From Desulfobulbus sp. (GTDB lineage Bacteria > Desulfobacterota > Desulfobulbia > Desulfobulbales > Desulfobulbaceae): DNA of 17,833 nucleotides. This document shows, piece by piece, positions 6,204 to 14,160 of the stretch. The notes beneath the pieces were generated by a model. The model had not been told where the DNA came from. It ran no database searches and worked only from the letters and a program-made list of their open reading frames with translations. How positions within the stretch are numbered: position 1 is the first letter of the stretch; each line of letters starts with the position of its first letter. Where the stretch lies: contig JAQUEZ010000118.1 of NCBI GenBank assembly GCA_028684915.1, forward strand, positions 1-17,833, given 5' to 3'. The translations under genes were made by a program, and so were the position numbers.

Positions 6204-8690
6204 TCAGGTAATCTTGACGCGCCGCAACCTCAAGGCATTGCTGACTACAGAGACCGAGGAGAGGCTCATGGCCCCTGCCGCAATCATCGGCGACAACAGG
6301 ATGCCGAGGAATGGGTACAGCACCCCGGCGGCCACCGGTACACCCAGCGAGTTATAAACAAAGGCGAAAAAGAGATTTTGTTTGATGTTTGCCATGGTAG
6401 CGCGGGAGAGTTTCCTCGCCCGGACGATACCGGTCAGGTCGCCCTTGACCAAGGTGATACCGGCCGATTCCATGGCGACGTCGGTACCGGTGCCCATGGC
6501 AATGCCGACCTGAGCCTGGGCCAAGGCGGGCGCGTCGTTGATGCCGTCACCGGCCATGGCAACTATGCATCCTTCATCTTGGAAGCTTTGGATGACAGCC
6601 GCCTTTTCATCGGGCAGAACTTCAGCCACGACCTGATCGATTCCCAGCTTGGCGGCCACGGCATCGGCGGTTACCCGATTGTCGCCGGTCAGCATCACCA
6701 CCCGCAGCCCTTCATCATGTAATGCCCTAATGGCCTGGGGGGTGGTTTCCTTGATCGGGTCGGATACCGCCAGTAAACCAGCGAGTTTGCCATCAATGCT
6801 GACGAACATAGCCGTCTGCCCCTCCTTGCGCACGGCTTCGGCCCGTACAGCAAGATCCTCGGTAACCACGCCGAAATCCTGCATCAGTTTCAGGTTGCCG
6901 AGCGCCACGTTGCTCCCCTCGACCGTGCCGGAAACACCCTTGCCGGTATGGGACGCAAATTCTGTAACTTCATTGAGCCTGATACCCCGTTCTTTGCACC
7001 CCTCCACAATGGCTGTCGCCAAGGGATGTTCACTCACCTTTTCAAGGCTGGCCGCAAGCCGCAGCAGTTTTTCCTCGCTCACCTCGCCCGTTACTACCAG
7101 GCCGGTCAGTCTCGGCTTGCCCAGGGTCAGGGTACCGGTCTTGTCCACCACCAGCGTGTCAATCTTGCGCATGGTCTCGATGGCCTCCGCATTTTTGAAC
7201 AACACCCCCATGGTGGCCCCCTTGCCGGTGGCCACCATAATGGACATGGGTGTGGCCAACCCCAAGGCACACGGGCAAGCGATGATCAGTACCGAGACCG
7301 CGACGATGACAGCATGGGCCAAGGGCGGATCAGGGCCGAAGTAATACCAGATGCCAAAAGCGAAGACGGCAATACCAATGACAATCGGTACGAAATATCC
7401 GGAGACGGTATCGGCCAGCTTCTGAATCGGTGCCCGAGAACGCTGGGCCAAGGCGACCATTTCGACGATTTGGGCGAGCAAGGTGTCGCGCCCTATTTTT
7501 TCGGCCCGCATGCTGAGTGTGCCGGTGGTGTTAACCGTGGCACCGATCACTTTGTCGCCCAGCTGTTTTTGAACAGGTATCGGCTCTCCCGAGATCATTG
7601 ATTCATCAATCGAGCTTGCGCCGTCAATCACCAGGCCATCTACCGGTACCTTCTCTCCCGGACGAATTCGGAATATATCGCCGACCTCGACGTGTTCCAA
7701 AGGTATATCAACCTCGCTACCGTCATCGTTTATCTTCCGTGCCGTCTTCGGAGCCAACCCCAGGAGCGCCTTGATGGCGGCACCGGTCTGGTTGCGAGCC
7801 TTCAATTCCATAACCTGGCCCAGCAAAATCAAGGTGACAATCACTGCCGCAGCTTCGAAATATAAACCAACAGCGCCGCCGTGTCCGCGCATGGTGTCAG
7901 GGAAGATATTGGGGAAAAAAACGGCAACGATGCTGTAGCAATAGGCGACCGAGACCCCCAGTCCTATCAGGGTAAACATATTGAGACTTTTATTGATCAC
8001 CGATTGCAAGGCTCGGACATAAAAGACCCAACCGGCCCACAGCACCACCGGTGTTGCCAGTAACAATTCGAGCCAGCCAAGGGTCTTGGCAGAAGCCAAT
8101 GTATCGATGACATGGCCTCCGGGCAGCATTTCGCGCATAGCAATAATAACGAGAGGTATGGTGAGTACAGCAGCGAAGATGAACCGCTTACGCATGAAAT
8201 CGTACTCAGGGTTCGTTTCATTTTCATCGAGACTGATGGTGCGCTCATCAAGGGCCATACCACATTTTGGACAGGAACCTGGGGTCTCCTGGATAACTTC
8301 GGGATGCATCGGGCAGGTGTATTCGGTGCGGGAGAGAGGAACGACCGGAGTAATTGACTCAAGCGCCATACCGCATTTAGGGCAAGCGCCGGGACCATCT
8401 TGAATGACTTCCGGATGCATTGGGCAAGTGTATTTCTTGCCGACAATCGGTTCGTGCTTCTTTGTCTGAATGGGAAATTCTGACGTTACTGCAAGAAATT
8501 TTTCGGGATTTTTTCTGAATTTTTCAAGGCAATGTTCGCTGCAGAAATAGTAATCCTGTTCTGCGAGAACATGATGGATAAATACGCCCGCATCTCCGGT
8601 GCTCATACCGCAGACTGGATCGGTAAACACAGGCAATTTTCCGTAATGATGATGCTCTTCGTGTTGGTGCTGATGTTTAGCGTTTGTCAC
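6204..8690 (-). CDS. copA: Copper/silver-exporting P1B-1-type ATPase (CopA family) with YHS and double Cys N-terminal domains
   Basis: An 828-aa inner-membrane pump that exports Cu(I)/Ag(I) from the cytoplasm using ATP. The His-rich N-terminus ([10 protein letters not shown]) is followed by a YHS domain (C27, C50, C54) and two tandem heavy-metal-binding domains with the pattern YTCPMHPEV...[11 protein letters not shown] (about 87-111 and 124-148). The ATPase core has the TM metal motif C472-P-C474, the phosphorylation site D516 in DKTGT, the HP motif at H555, GDGINDAPA, and the TM7 and TM8 signatures YNSLGVP and MSLSS, which define the P1B-1 (Cu+/Ag+) class. There is no classical GMTCxxC HMA domain. 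The start is a GTG at 8688-8690 behind a strong AAAGGGGGAG site, five bases away. It is the first gene of the minus-strand block after a 382-bp gap, so its promoter should lie in that gap. Confidence 0.95.
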   Translation of the reverse strand: MTNAKHQHQHEEHHHYGKLPVFTDPVCGMSTGDAGVFIHHVLAEQDYYFCSEHCLEKFRKNPEKFLAVTSEFPIQTKKHEPIVGKKYTCPMHPEVIQDGPGACPKCGMALESITPVVPLSRTEYTCPMHPEVIQETPGSCPKCGMALDERTISLDENETNPEYDFMRKRFIFAAVLTIPLVIIAMREMLPGGHVIDTLASAKTLGWLELLLATPVVLWAGWVFYVRALQSVINKSLNMFTLIGLGVSVAYCYSIVAVFFPNIFPDTMRGHGGAVGLYFEAAAVIVTLILLGQVMELKARNQTGAAIKALLGLAPKTARKINDDGSEVDIPLEHVEVGDIFRIRPGEKVPVDGLVIDGASSIDESMISGEPIPVQKQLGDKVIGATVNTTGTLSMRAEKIGRDTLLAQIVEMVALAQRSRAPIQKLADTVSGYFVPIVIGIAVFAFGIWYYFGPDPPLAHAVIVAVSVLIIACPCALGLATPMSIMVATGKGATMGVLFKNAEAIETMRKIDTLVVDKTGTLTLGKPRLTGLVVTGEVSEEKLLRLAASLEKVSEHPLATAIVEGCKERGIRLNEVTEFASHTGKGVSGTVEGSNVALGNLKLMQDFGVVTEDLAVRAEAVRKEGQTAMFVSIDGKLAGLLAVSDPIKETTPQAIRALHDEGLRVVMLTGDNRVTADAVAAKLGIDQVVAEVLPDEKAAVIQSFQDEGCIVAMAGDGINDAPALAQAQVGIAMGTGTDVAMESAGITLVKGDLTGIVRARKLSRATMANIKQNLFFAFVYNSLGVPVAAGVLYPFLGILLSPMIAAGAMSLSSVSVVSNALRLRRVKIT
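8247..8432 (-). repeat. Tandem duplicated Cys-rich metal-binding domain in copA
   Basis: Two copies of a 25-codon unit with the pattern [10 protein letters not shown]...CPKCGMAL lie exactly 111 bp apart (8358-8432 and 8247-8321), still very similar in protein sequence. This points to an internal duplication within the ATPase N-terminus. Confidence 0.8.
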
Positions 8691-8807
8691 TTAACTCCCC
8701 CTTTAGCGGTATTATCGGTATCAGTGAGTTGATCACAGATAACAATTGGGATAAAGGTCAAACAGTTACTTGCGCCACCAAGAAAAGATGGTTCTTTTGC
8801 CAGATTT

Positions 8808-8823
8808 TTTATTGATCAATAAA
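8808..8823. promoter_or_regulatory. 16-bp perfect palindrome, candidate operator
   Basis: TTTATTGATCAATAAA is a perfect palindrome 118 bp upstream of the ATPase start codon. Its core TTGATCA recurs at 8729-8735, closer to that gene. Both lie in the only long non-coding stretch of the cargo. A binding site for a dimeric regulator is possible; no regulator can be named from the sequence. Confidence 0.3.
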
Positions 8824-9054
8824 GGGGGAAAACAACCTCCATGCAAAAAACAGTTTCTTGTGTGGCAGGGATGTCTTTATGGTTATGGAAAGTATCATTC
8901 TTATTCGAGACAGCTATAGTCTTTGAAGAGTGGAACATTTTAAAAAAATTTTAATTATTGTTGCCCCCCTTGGCTAGGGTCACAGGTTTTTTCCATGGAC
9001 CCATGGTGCCTAAAGAATACATGGAGAGTTCATTTTTTAAAACAGGTAATTAAT

Positions 9055-9070
9055 CACCTCAGGCGAGGTG
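9055..9070 (-). terminator. Hairpin after the SHOCT gene
   Basis: CACCTC and GAGGTG form a perfect 6-bp stem with a 4-nt loop, starting 3 bp after the SHOCT stop codon on the minus strand. The sequence that follows is AT-rich, but the first T-run comes about 13 bases later, so termination may be weak. Confidence 0.4.
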
Positions 9071-9072
9071 GC

Positions 9073-9333
9073 TCATTGAGCTCTCAAAATTGCTCGGATA
9101 CGTTGGTATTCGTCTTCACTGATTTCTCCTTTTGCCAACCGTTGCTCCAGGATAAGAAGAGAATCTCGTTCATCTCGGCCTGCCGGAATTTTGGTATCTT
9201 TTGAGCGAAACAGCCTGTAAGCAAGAACGATTAAACTGAAAAAGACGATGAACGTCAGGCCACTGCCTATAATTCCGTGGCCAAAGAACCAATGCCCAAC
9301 TCCCGAAAAACAACTCATTCCCTGATGCCACAT
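9073..9333 (-). CDS. Small SHOCT-domain membrane protein
   Basis: An 86-aa protein with one strong hydrophobic segment (about residues 23-42, GSGLTFIVFFSLIVLAYRLF). The C-terminal SHOCT motif (about 56-83) reads LLILEQRLAKGEISEDEYQRI. SHOCT is a short conserved motif at the ends of many bacterial membrane and secreted proteins; its role is not well defined. The N-terminus has His and Cys residues (H3, C8, H13, H19), a common feature of SHOCT proteins encoded near metal-resistance genes. The ATG at 9331-9333 is preceded by AGAGAGG. It is the second gene on the minus strand after the ZraP-like gene, from which a terminator-like hairpin separates it. Its function here is unknown. Confidence 0.8.
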   Translation of the reverse strand: MWHQGMSCFSGVGHWFFGHGIIGSGLTFIVFFSLIVLAYRLFRSKDTKIPAGRDERDSLLILEQRLAKGEISEDEYQRIRAILRAQ

Positions 9334-9366
9334 AGCCGCGCCTCTCTTCCATCATTATTTTTATAA

Positions 9367-9400
9367 GGGATTGCCGTGAAGTTTGTTTCACAGCAATCCC
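9367..9400 (-). terminator. Rho-independent-type terminator after the ZraP-like gene
   Basis: GGGATTGC and GCAATCCC (8 bp) extend past one mismatch into GTGAA/TTCAC (5 bp) around a small loop. The structure begins 16 bp after the stop codon of the minus-strand ZraP-like gene and is followed on that strand by TTATAAAAAT. The stem is strong and the T-tract imperfect. It should limit read-through into the SHOCT gene. Confidence 0.62.
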
Positions 9401-9415
9401 CCAACGATCTCTTGT

Positions 9416-9829
9416 TTACATTTGGTGATGGTTACCCATCGTGCCGTTCATATCGTGACCCATTTTTCCCTGCATATGCTTTCCCATCATGCCGGTGGAA
9501 TCACAGTTCATTCCCAAATGCATACTTCCTGGCCCCATGAGCGGAACATTGTTTTTCCGCGCCTGTACTCTCAATTCATCTTCCGACTTGCTGATATTTT
9601 CGCTTAACGTCCTGATCCGTTTGGTATCCTGACTCTTTGCCGCGTTCAAGGCTTGCAATTCCGCTCGATCCGCCGCAAGGTTTGCGCGAAGTGTAGCCGT
9701 CTGGTCAAAAAATGTTTGTTGATTCGTGTTGGTTGTAGGTGTCGTCTCGGTTGTGGTTGCGGCATATGCACCGGAAGAGAGGAGAGCGGCCAAGGCCAAC
9801 ATTGCTGTGACAGATGTGATTTTTTTCAT
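9416..9829 (-). CDS. zraP: ZraP-like periplasmic metal-binding chaperone
   Basis: A 137-aa secreted protein that starts at the ATG at 9827-9829, eight bases after AAAGGAG, with the signal peptide MKKITSVTAMLALAALL... ending GAYA. An upstream in-frame ATG at 9889 lies inside the predicted sigma54 promoter, so it cannot be the start of a transcript from it. The centre (about residues 38-90) is a helical segment with LRANLAADRAELQALNAAKS and LSENISKSEDELRVQARK, resembling ZraP, the zinc-stimulated periplasmic chaperone of E. coli. The C-terminal third is full of Met, His and Gly (GMMGKHMQGKMGHDMNG), suited to Cu(I)/Ag(I). It is divergent from a ZraS/ZraR-like pair, exactly as zraP is in E. coli. 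In that system ZraP also dampens ZraS signalling, so feedback is plausible here. Similarity is moderate; the layout supports the call. Confidence 0.75.
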   Translation of the reverse strand: MKKITSVTAMLALAALLSSGAYAATTTETTPTTNTNQQTFFDQTATLRANLAADRAELQALNAAKSQDTKRIRTLSENISKSEDELRVQARKNNVPLMGPGSMHLGMNCDSTGMMGKHMQGKMGHDMNGTMGNHHQM

Positions 9830-9877
9830 GATACGTACTCCTTTGGTGAGGGTTAATGTTTTGGTTACCCCTCCTTT

Positions 9878-9893
9878 AGCAGTATCCATGCCA
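9878..9893 (-). promoter_or_regulatory. Sigma54 (-24/-12) promoter of the ZraP-like gene
   Basis: On the minus strand the sequence TGGCATGGATACTGCT matches the sigma54 consensus TGGCAC-G-N4-TTGCW, with the invariant GG and GC exactly 10 bases apart. It ends 48 bp upstream of the start codon, leaving about 36 nt of leader. The regulator gene on the other side of this gap encodes a sigma54-dependent activator, which supports the call. Confidence 0.78.
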
Positions 9894-9934
9894 AAAAATA
9901 TTAATTATTTATCATTCTGTAATTATTATATTTT

Positions 9935-9954
9935 ATTTCAATCTTTACTGAAAT
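9935..9954. promoter_or_regulatory. Candidate activator-binding inverted repeat
   Basis: ATTTCA and TGAAAT form a perfect 6-bp inverted repeat separated by 8 bases, 41 bp upstream of the sigma54 -24 element, a normal distance for a site bound by a sigma54 activator such as the ZraR-like protein. The surrounding DNA is very AT-rich, so chance is a real possibility. Confidence 0.35.
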
Positions 9955-10079
9955 CCGCAAAACGTAATTGAATGAAAGGTTTTTAATGTTTAATTTATGA
10001 TCAGTCCAGACGGGGAGTGTGTCTAATTTTTAAACATGCCAATCACCAAAGCCATCTTTGAGACAGCAAGAGAGGGAAC

Positions 10080-11858
10080 ATGTTTTTTCAGTGGATGAAG
10101 AGAAGCCAGGTGTATGGACCCTCCTGGATGATTATCGGGATCAGTTTGGTGCTCATGGCCGTGGTCCTCTTTATGGGGGGAACGAATTATCATCGGGGCA
10201 AGGCCTCTATAGAGCACCTGTTACGTGAAAAGGGAGAGGTGCTGATCCGGTCCTTTGAGGCTGGGACACAAACCGGCATGATGGGGATGATGGGCGATGA
10301 GGCGCACTTGCAAAAACTCCTGGAAGAAACTGCGGCCCGTTCGGATGTTTCCTTTATTGCCTTGGTGGATAAAAACGGAACTATCTTGGCCCATAGTGAT
10401 GCCAAATTAATAGGTACAATCGCCAAAGCCTTTATACGGGGCGACACGTTTGCTCCGACCGGCGAGTCCCAATGGCGCACGATTGCTGGTGAGGATGAGG
10501 AGACTTTATTCGAAGTCTACAGGGATTTTCTTCCTGTCTCACCGCATTCCGGTCATATGGGGTCGATGGGCGAGCATCATGACCTCTCCTGTGTACCAGG
10601 CTGGATCAGAGGCGTATCTCAAGAACGCATCCTGGATCCCAATGATCGACCAACCATTATCATTGGTATGAATAGCACACCTTATGAAACAGCTCTAACC
10701 AAAGATATCTGGAACAGCTTGGTAACAGCAGGTGTGGTTCTTCTTTTAGCAATCACCGGGGTGATCTCTCTGTTCTGGGTACAAAATTTTTTGAATTCTC
10801 GCAGGTTGCTGCAGGATATCCGGACCTTTGCAACTGAAATCGTCAAGAACATACCGGTCGGCATGGTGGTGATCAGCGGTGATGGTAGGATCATGTTCAT
10901 GAATGAATTGGCGTGCTCCCTTTTGGCGATCTCCTTGGAAGAATCTAATCATGCACTTGCAAGGAGCATTCTGCCAAAGCCTTTGCTGCAGTTGCACAAG
11001 ATCATTGGCAACGGCAAGTCAGTGATGGAAAAAGAATGTAGTTTGGTACGAACGGACGGGACAACGGCAACCGTGAGTATCAGCGCAGCTAATATTGTGG
11101 GTGAGGACGGCCAATATATCGGTTTCATGTTCATCTTGCAGGATTTGACCGAAATACGTCGACTGGAACTTAATGTACGCCAACGTGAAAAACTAGCGGC
11201 TATTGGTAATCTTGCCGCCGGAATAGCCCATGAGATCAGAAACCCGCTCAGTTCGATCAAGGGGTATGTCACCTATTTCGGGAGTCTTTTCGAGGAAGGG
11301 AGTGAAAATCGGAAAGCGGCCGGAATTATGGCAGGAGAAGTGGACCGGGTGAATCGGGTTATTTCTGAATTGCTGGAATTCGCTCGCCCTTCCGATCTCA
11401 AATTGCGGAAAACTGACCTCCTGGAACTGATCGACCATTCCTTGCGTATTGTCAGCCACGAAGCTGAGTTTGCCCGTGTGCATCTCACAAAAGCATTCAA
11501 AGGTACTCTTCCTGAATTGATCATTGATCCCGACCGTATTACCCAGGTGCTCCTTAACCTTCTTATTAATGCCATCCAAGCAATGCCAGAGGGCGGGGAA
11601 CTTATTTTAACAGCCGAACAAGAGGAGAACCTGCTTCTCCTTCATATCACGGACACAGGAGAAGGCATTGCTCCTGAAAATCTGGCTGGTATCTTCAACC
11701 CCTATTTTACCACAAAAAGAAACGGGACCGGCCTGGGGTTGGCCATTGTCCACAAAATCATCGAAGATCATGGAGGGACGGTGCGAATTCGCAGTAAACT
11801 GGAGATGGGCACAACCGTAACCATAGCATTGCCTTTGACCAAGGAGGCAAGGCTATGA
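10080..11858 (+). CDS. zraS: ZraS-like sensor histidine kinase with Met/His-rich periplasmic domain
   Basis: A 592-aa membrane sensor kinase. TM1 spans about residues 15-34 and TM2 about 210-228, leaving a periplasmic sensor domain of roughly 175 residues. That domain has two metal-like clusters: GMMGMMGDEAH (66-76) and HSGHMGSMGEHHDLSC (156-171). TM2 is followed by a PAS domain (about 240-365), the H-box AGIAHEIRNPLSS with the phospho-acceptor H384, and a HATPase domain with NLLINAIQAM, DTGEGI and GTGLGLAI. The order is that of ZraS/HydH-type kinases. The ATG at 10080 follows AGAGAGGGAAC. The stop overlaps the response-regulator start by 4 bp. Metal sensing is inferred from the clusters and cargo; Cu(I)/Ag(I) fits the Met motifs better than zinc. 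Confidence 0.9.
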   Translation: MFFQWMKRSQVYGPSWMIIGISLVLMAVVLFMGGTNYHRGKASIEHLLREKGEVLIRSFEAGTQTGMMGMMGDEAHLQKLLEETAARSDVSFIALVDKNGTILAHSDAKLIGTIAKAFIRGDTFAPTGESQWRTIAGEDEETLFEVYRDFLPVSPHSGHMGSMGEHHDLSCVPGWIRGVSQERILDPNDRPTIIIGMNSTPYETALTKDIWNSLVTAGVVLLLAITGVISLFWVQNFLNSRRLLQDIRTFATEIVKNIPVGMVVISGDGRIMFMNELACSLLAISLEESNHALARSILPKPLLQLHKIIGNGKSVMEKECSLVRTDGTTATVSISAANIVGEDGQYIGFMFILQDLTEIRRLELNVRQREKLAAIGNLAAGIAHEIRNPLSSIKGYVTYFGSLFEEGSENRKAAGIMAGEVDRVNRVISELLEFARPSDLKLRKTDLLELIDHSLRIVSHEAEFARVHLTKAFKGTLPELIIDPDRITQVLLNLLINAIQAMPEGGELILTAEQEENLLLLHITDTGEGIAPENLAGIFNPYFTTKRNGTGLGLAIVHKIIEDHGGTVRIRSKLEMGTTVTIALPLTKEARL

Positions 11859-13216
11859 AAGGGAAAATTTTAGTCGTCGATGACGATTCGGCCCACCTGC
11901 ACATGCTGAAAACGCTCTTAAAGAGTTTTGGCCACGAGGTGGAAAGCGCCATGGACGGTAAAGATGCCATAGCTATGGTGAAGGAAAAACCATTTGATCT
12001 CATCCTGATGGATGTTCGCATGACGTATATCGGCGGGATTGAGGCACTTCGGCAGATTAAAGAATGCAACCCCGCCATACCCGTTATTATCATGACGGCC
12101 TATTCATCAGTAGACACGGCCGTGGAAGCCATGAAGTTGGGCGCCTATGATTATCTGACCAAACCTTTGAATTTCGAAGAGTTAAAACTTATTATGGACC
12201 GGGCGATGGACCATCTACGGCTTACCTTGGAAAACCGTTCGCTGAAAGAAAAGATTGCTGCGGAAACATCTCTTGCCGGGATCATTGGATCGAGCCTTGC
12301 AATGAAAAAAGTACTCGACATGGCTCGCATTGTCGCCCCCACGGAAGCAACCGTTCTGATAACTGGAGAAAGCGGCACCGGCAAAGAGATGTTCGCTAAA
12401 GCGATTCACGTCAACAGTGAACGCGCCAAAGGCCCCTTGATTACCGTGAATTGTGCGGCACTGACCGAGACCTTATTGGAATCCGAGTTGTTCGGTCACG
12501 AAAAAGGGACCTTTACCGGAGCGGACCGGCAAAGAAACGGACGTTTCATGCAGGCAGATACGGGCACAATCTTTTTAGATGAAGTGGGGGAAATCCCCTT
12601 GCAAATGCAAGCAAAAATTCTGCGCACCATCCAGGAAAGGGAAATACAGCGTTTGGGAAGCGATGAGGTTTTGCATGTCGATGTACGCATCATTGCAGCC
12701 ACCAACAGAAATCTTGAGGAGGACGTTAAGGTTGGGAAATTTCGCGAAGACCTCTATTACCGTCTCAATGTGATGAATATCCACATCCCGCCGCTCAGAG
12801 AACGTGTCGAGGATATCCCTCTTCTGGCACATCACTTTCTTCAAAAATACGTACAAAAAAATCGGAAAGATTTGAAAGGGTTTACCCCTGCGGCTATGGA
12901 TATGCTGACAAGAGCCAAGTGGTCCGGCAATGTCAGAGAATTAGAAAATGTGATTGAACGCGCAGTGATTCTCGCTGTGAGCCCCTACCTTTCCGAGAAG
13001 GATCTTCCACCATCAATGTCGGTGGAGAGTCAAACGAGTAACGAGAACCGCCCTGTCTTCGATCTTGGCGGTAAATCCCTGGAAGAAATCGAAAGCCAAG
13101 CTATTTCCGAAACTCTGGAACACACCCAGGGCAACAAGAGTGAGGCCGCCAAACTGCTCAACATCACTCGAACGACGCTGAATAGCAAATTGAAAAAATA
13201 TAATCTCACTCGATGA
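11855..13216 (+). CDS. zraR: ZraR-like sigma54-dependent response regulator
   Basis: A 453-aa NtrC-family regulator. The receiver domain (1-115) has D9/D10, phospho-acceptor D53 in LILMDVRM, T81 and K103. The AAA+ domain (about 140-375) has Walker A GESGTGKE (171-178), GTIFLDEVGEI as Walker B, and FREDLYYRLNV. The C-terminal Fis-type HTH (about 410-453) reads NKSEAAKLLNITRTTLNSKL. The loop that contacts sigma54, normally GAFTGA, is GTFTGA here (218-223). Once phosphorylated by the partner kinase it should activate sigma54 promoters, such as the one at 9878-9893. It is translationally coupled to the kinase by a 4-bp ATGA overlap. It is the last cargo gene before the internal Tn21-type repeat. 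Confidence 0.93.
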   Translation: MKGKILVVDDDSAHLHMLKTLLKSFGHEVESAMDGKDAIAMVKEKPFDLILMDVRMTYIGGIEALRQIKECNPAIPVIIMTAYSSVDTAVEAMKLGAYDYLTKPLNFEELKLIMDRAMDHLRLTLENRSLKEKIAAETSLAGIIGSSLAMKKVLDMARIVAPTEATVLITGESGTGKEMFAKAIHVNSERAKGPLITVNCAALTETLLESELFGHEKGTFTGADRQRNGRFMQADTGTIFLDEVGEIPLQMQAKILRTIQEREIQRLGSDEVLHVDVRIIAATNRNLEEDVKVGKFREDLYYRLNVMNIHIPPLRERVEDIPLLAHHFLQKYVQKNRKDLKGFTPAAMDMLTRAKWSGNVRELENVIERAVILAVSPYLSEKDLPPSMSVESQTSNENRPVFDLGGKSLEEIESQAISETLEHTQGNKSEAAKLLNITRTTLNSKLKKYNLTR

Positions 13217-13302
13217 GATCGTGCGAATTTTGATTTAAAGATTATTGGCTTTTACCCGGCCAGCGGCAGTCAAAGGCTAAAGGAGTGTAAATAGTCCCTC
13301 AC

Positions 13303-13364
13303 TGCGCGATTGTTGGGGTTACCCCTTTTAGAAGCCATCACATGGCTTAGCGCACGATTTTTTT
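13303..13364 (+). terminator. Possible terminator of the kinase-regulator operon
   Basis: TGCGC (13303-13307) can pair with GCGCA (13350-13354) around two smaller hairpins, GGGG-TTA-CCCC and a perfect 7-bp stem AAGCCAT/ATGGCTT (13332-13348). A run of seven T follows at 13358-13364. The structure is more complex than a usual terminator, and the T-run belongs to the solitary inverted repeat at 13346-13384, so the fit may be partly accidental. Confidence 0.35.
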
Positions 13365-13384
13365 CGTTTTCTGAAGGCGACCCC
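13346..13384 (-). repeat. Solitary internal Tn21/Tn501-type terminal inverted repeat
   Basis: Read on the minus strand, this 39-bp sequence starts GGGGTCGCCTTCAGAAAACG and ends AAATCGTGCGCTAAG. As I recall the Tn501 terminal repeat, it shares GGGG at the outside, CAGAA, CGxAAAAAATCGT and CGCTAAG at the inside, with the same spacing from CAGAA to the inner end. It is clearly different from this element's own ends, which carry TGGAACGAAAACG. Its outer end faces tnpR, so it is oriented as the right end of a unit containing the cargo to its left. I find no matching left end in the window. It is probably a relict of an older transposon that carried some of the cargo. Confidence 0.75.
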
Positions 13385-13419
13385 TTATTGGATTATGAGT
13401 CCAGCAGATTGAATCATCA

Positions 13420-14121
<702 letters not shown>

Positions 14122-14160
14122 TTAAAATTGCTCGAAGTTCAGTTTTGAAGGGGAGGGATC

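Larger units (their letters stand above)
8691..9072. other. Gene-free AT-rich region upstream of the copper ATPase
   Basis: I see no convincing gene here on either strand. It must hold the promoter of the minus-strand ATPase gene, but I find neither a good sigma70 pair nor a GG-N10-GC sigma54 element. Structures present are a perfect 16-bp palindrome at 8808-8823 centred on GATC, a second copy of its core TTGATCA at 8729-8735, and a 6-bp-stem hairpin at 9055-9070 after the SHOCT gene. A 37-codon plus-strand ORF at 8841-8954 has no adequate ribosome site. Confidence 0.6.

Noticed and set aside
6649..7344. 231-codon plus-strand ORF inside the ATPase gene
   Set aside because: Antisense to the ATPase core with its invariant motifs; Ser/Thr/Val-rich composition typical of a complementary strand.
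8841..8954. 37-codon plus-strand ORF in the gap before the ATPase
   Set aside because: No proper ribosome site (the nearest G-run is about 12 bases away and followed by A/C), no recognisable protein, and a length easily reached by chance in AT-rich DNA.
9830..9889. Longer N-terminus for the ZraP-like gene, starting at 9889
   Set aside because: That ATG lies within the predicted sigma54 promoter; the ATG at 9829 has AAAGGAG and starts a normal signal peptide.
9968..9996. TTGAAT and TAATTT, 17 bases apart, as a sigma70 promoter of the kinase gene
   Set aside because: The -10 match is only 3 of 6, and such pairs are frequent in this AT-rich stretch; not strong enough to list.
13218..13358. ATCGTGCG and CGCACGAT, 8-bp inverted repeats about 125 bp apart, as ends of a small inserted element
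   Set aside because: The right copy is simply part of the Tn21-type repeat; the left copy does not extend beyond 8 bp and there is no flanking duplication.
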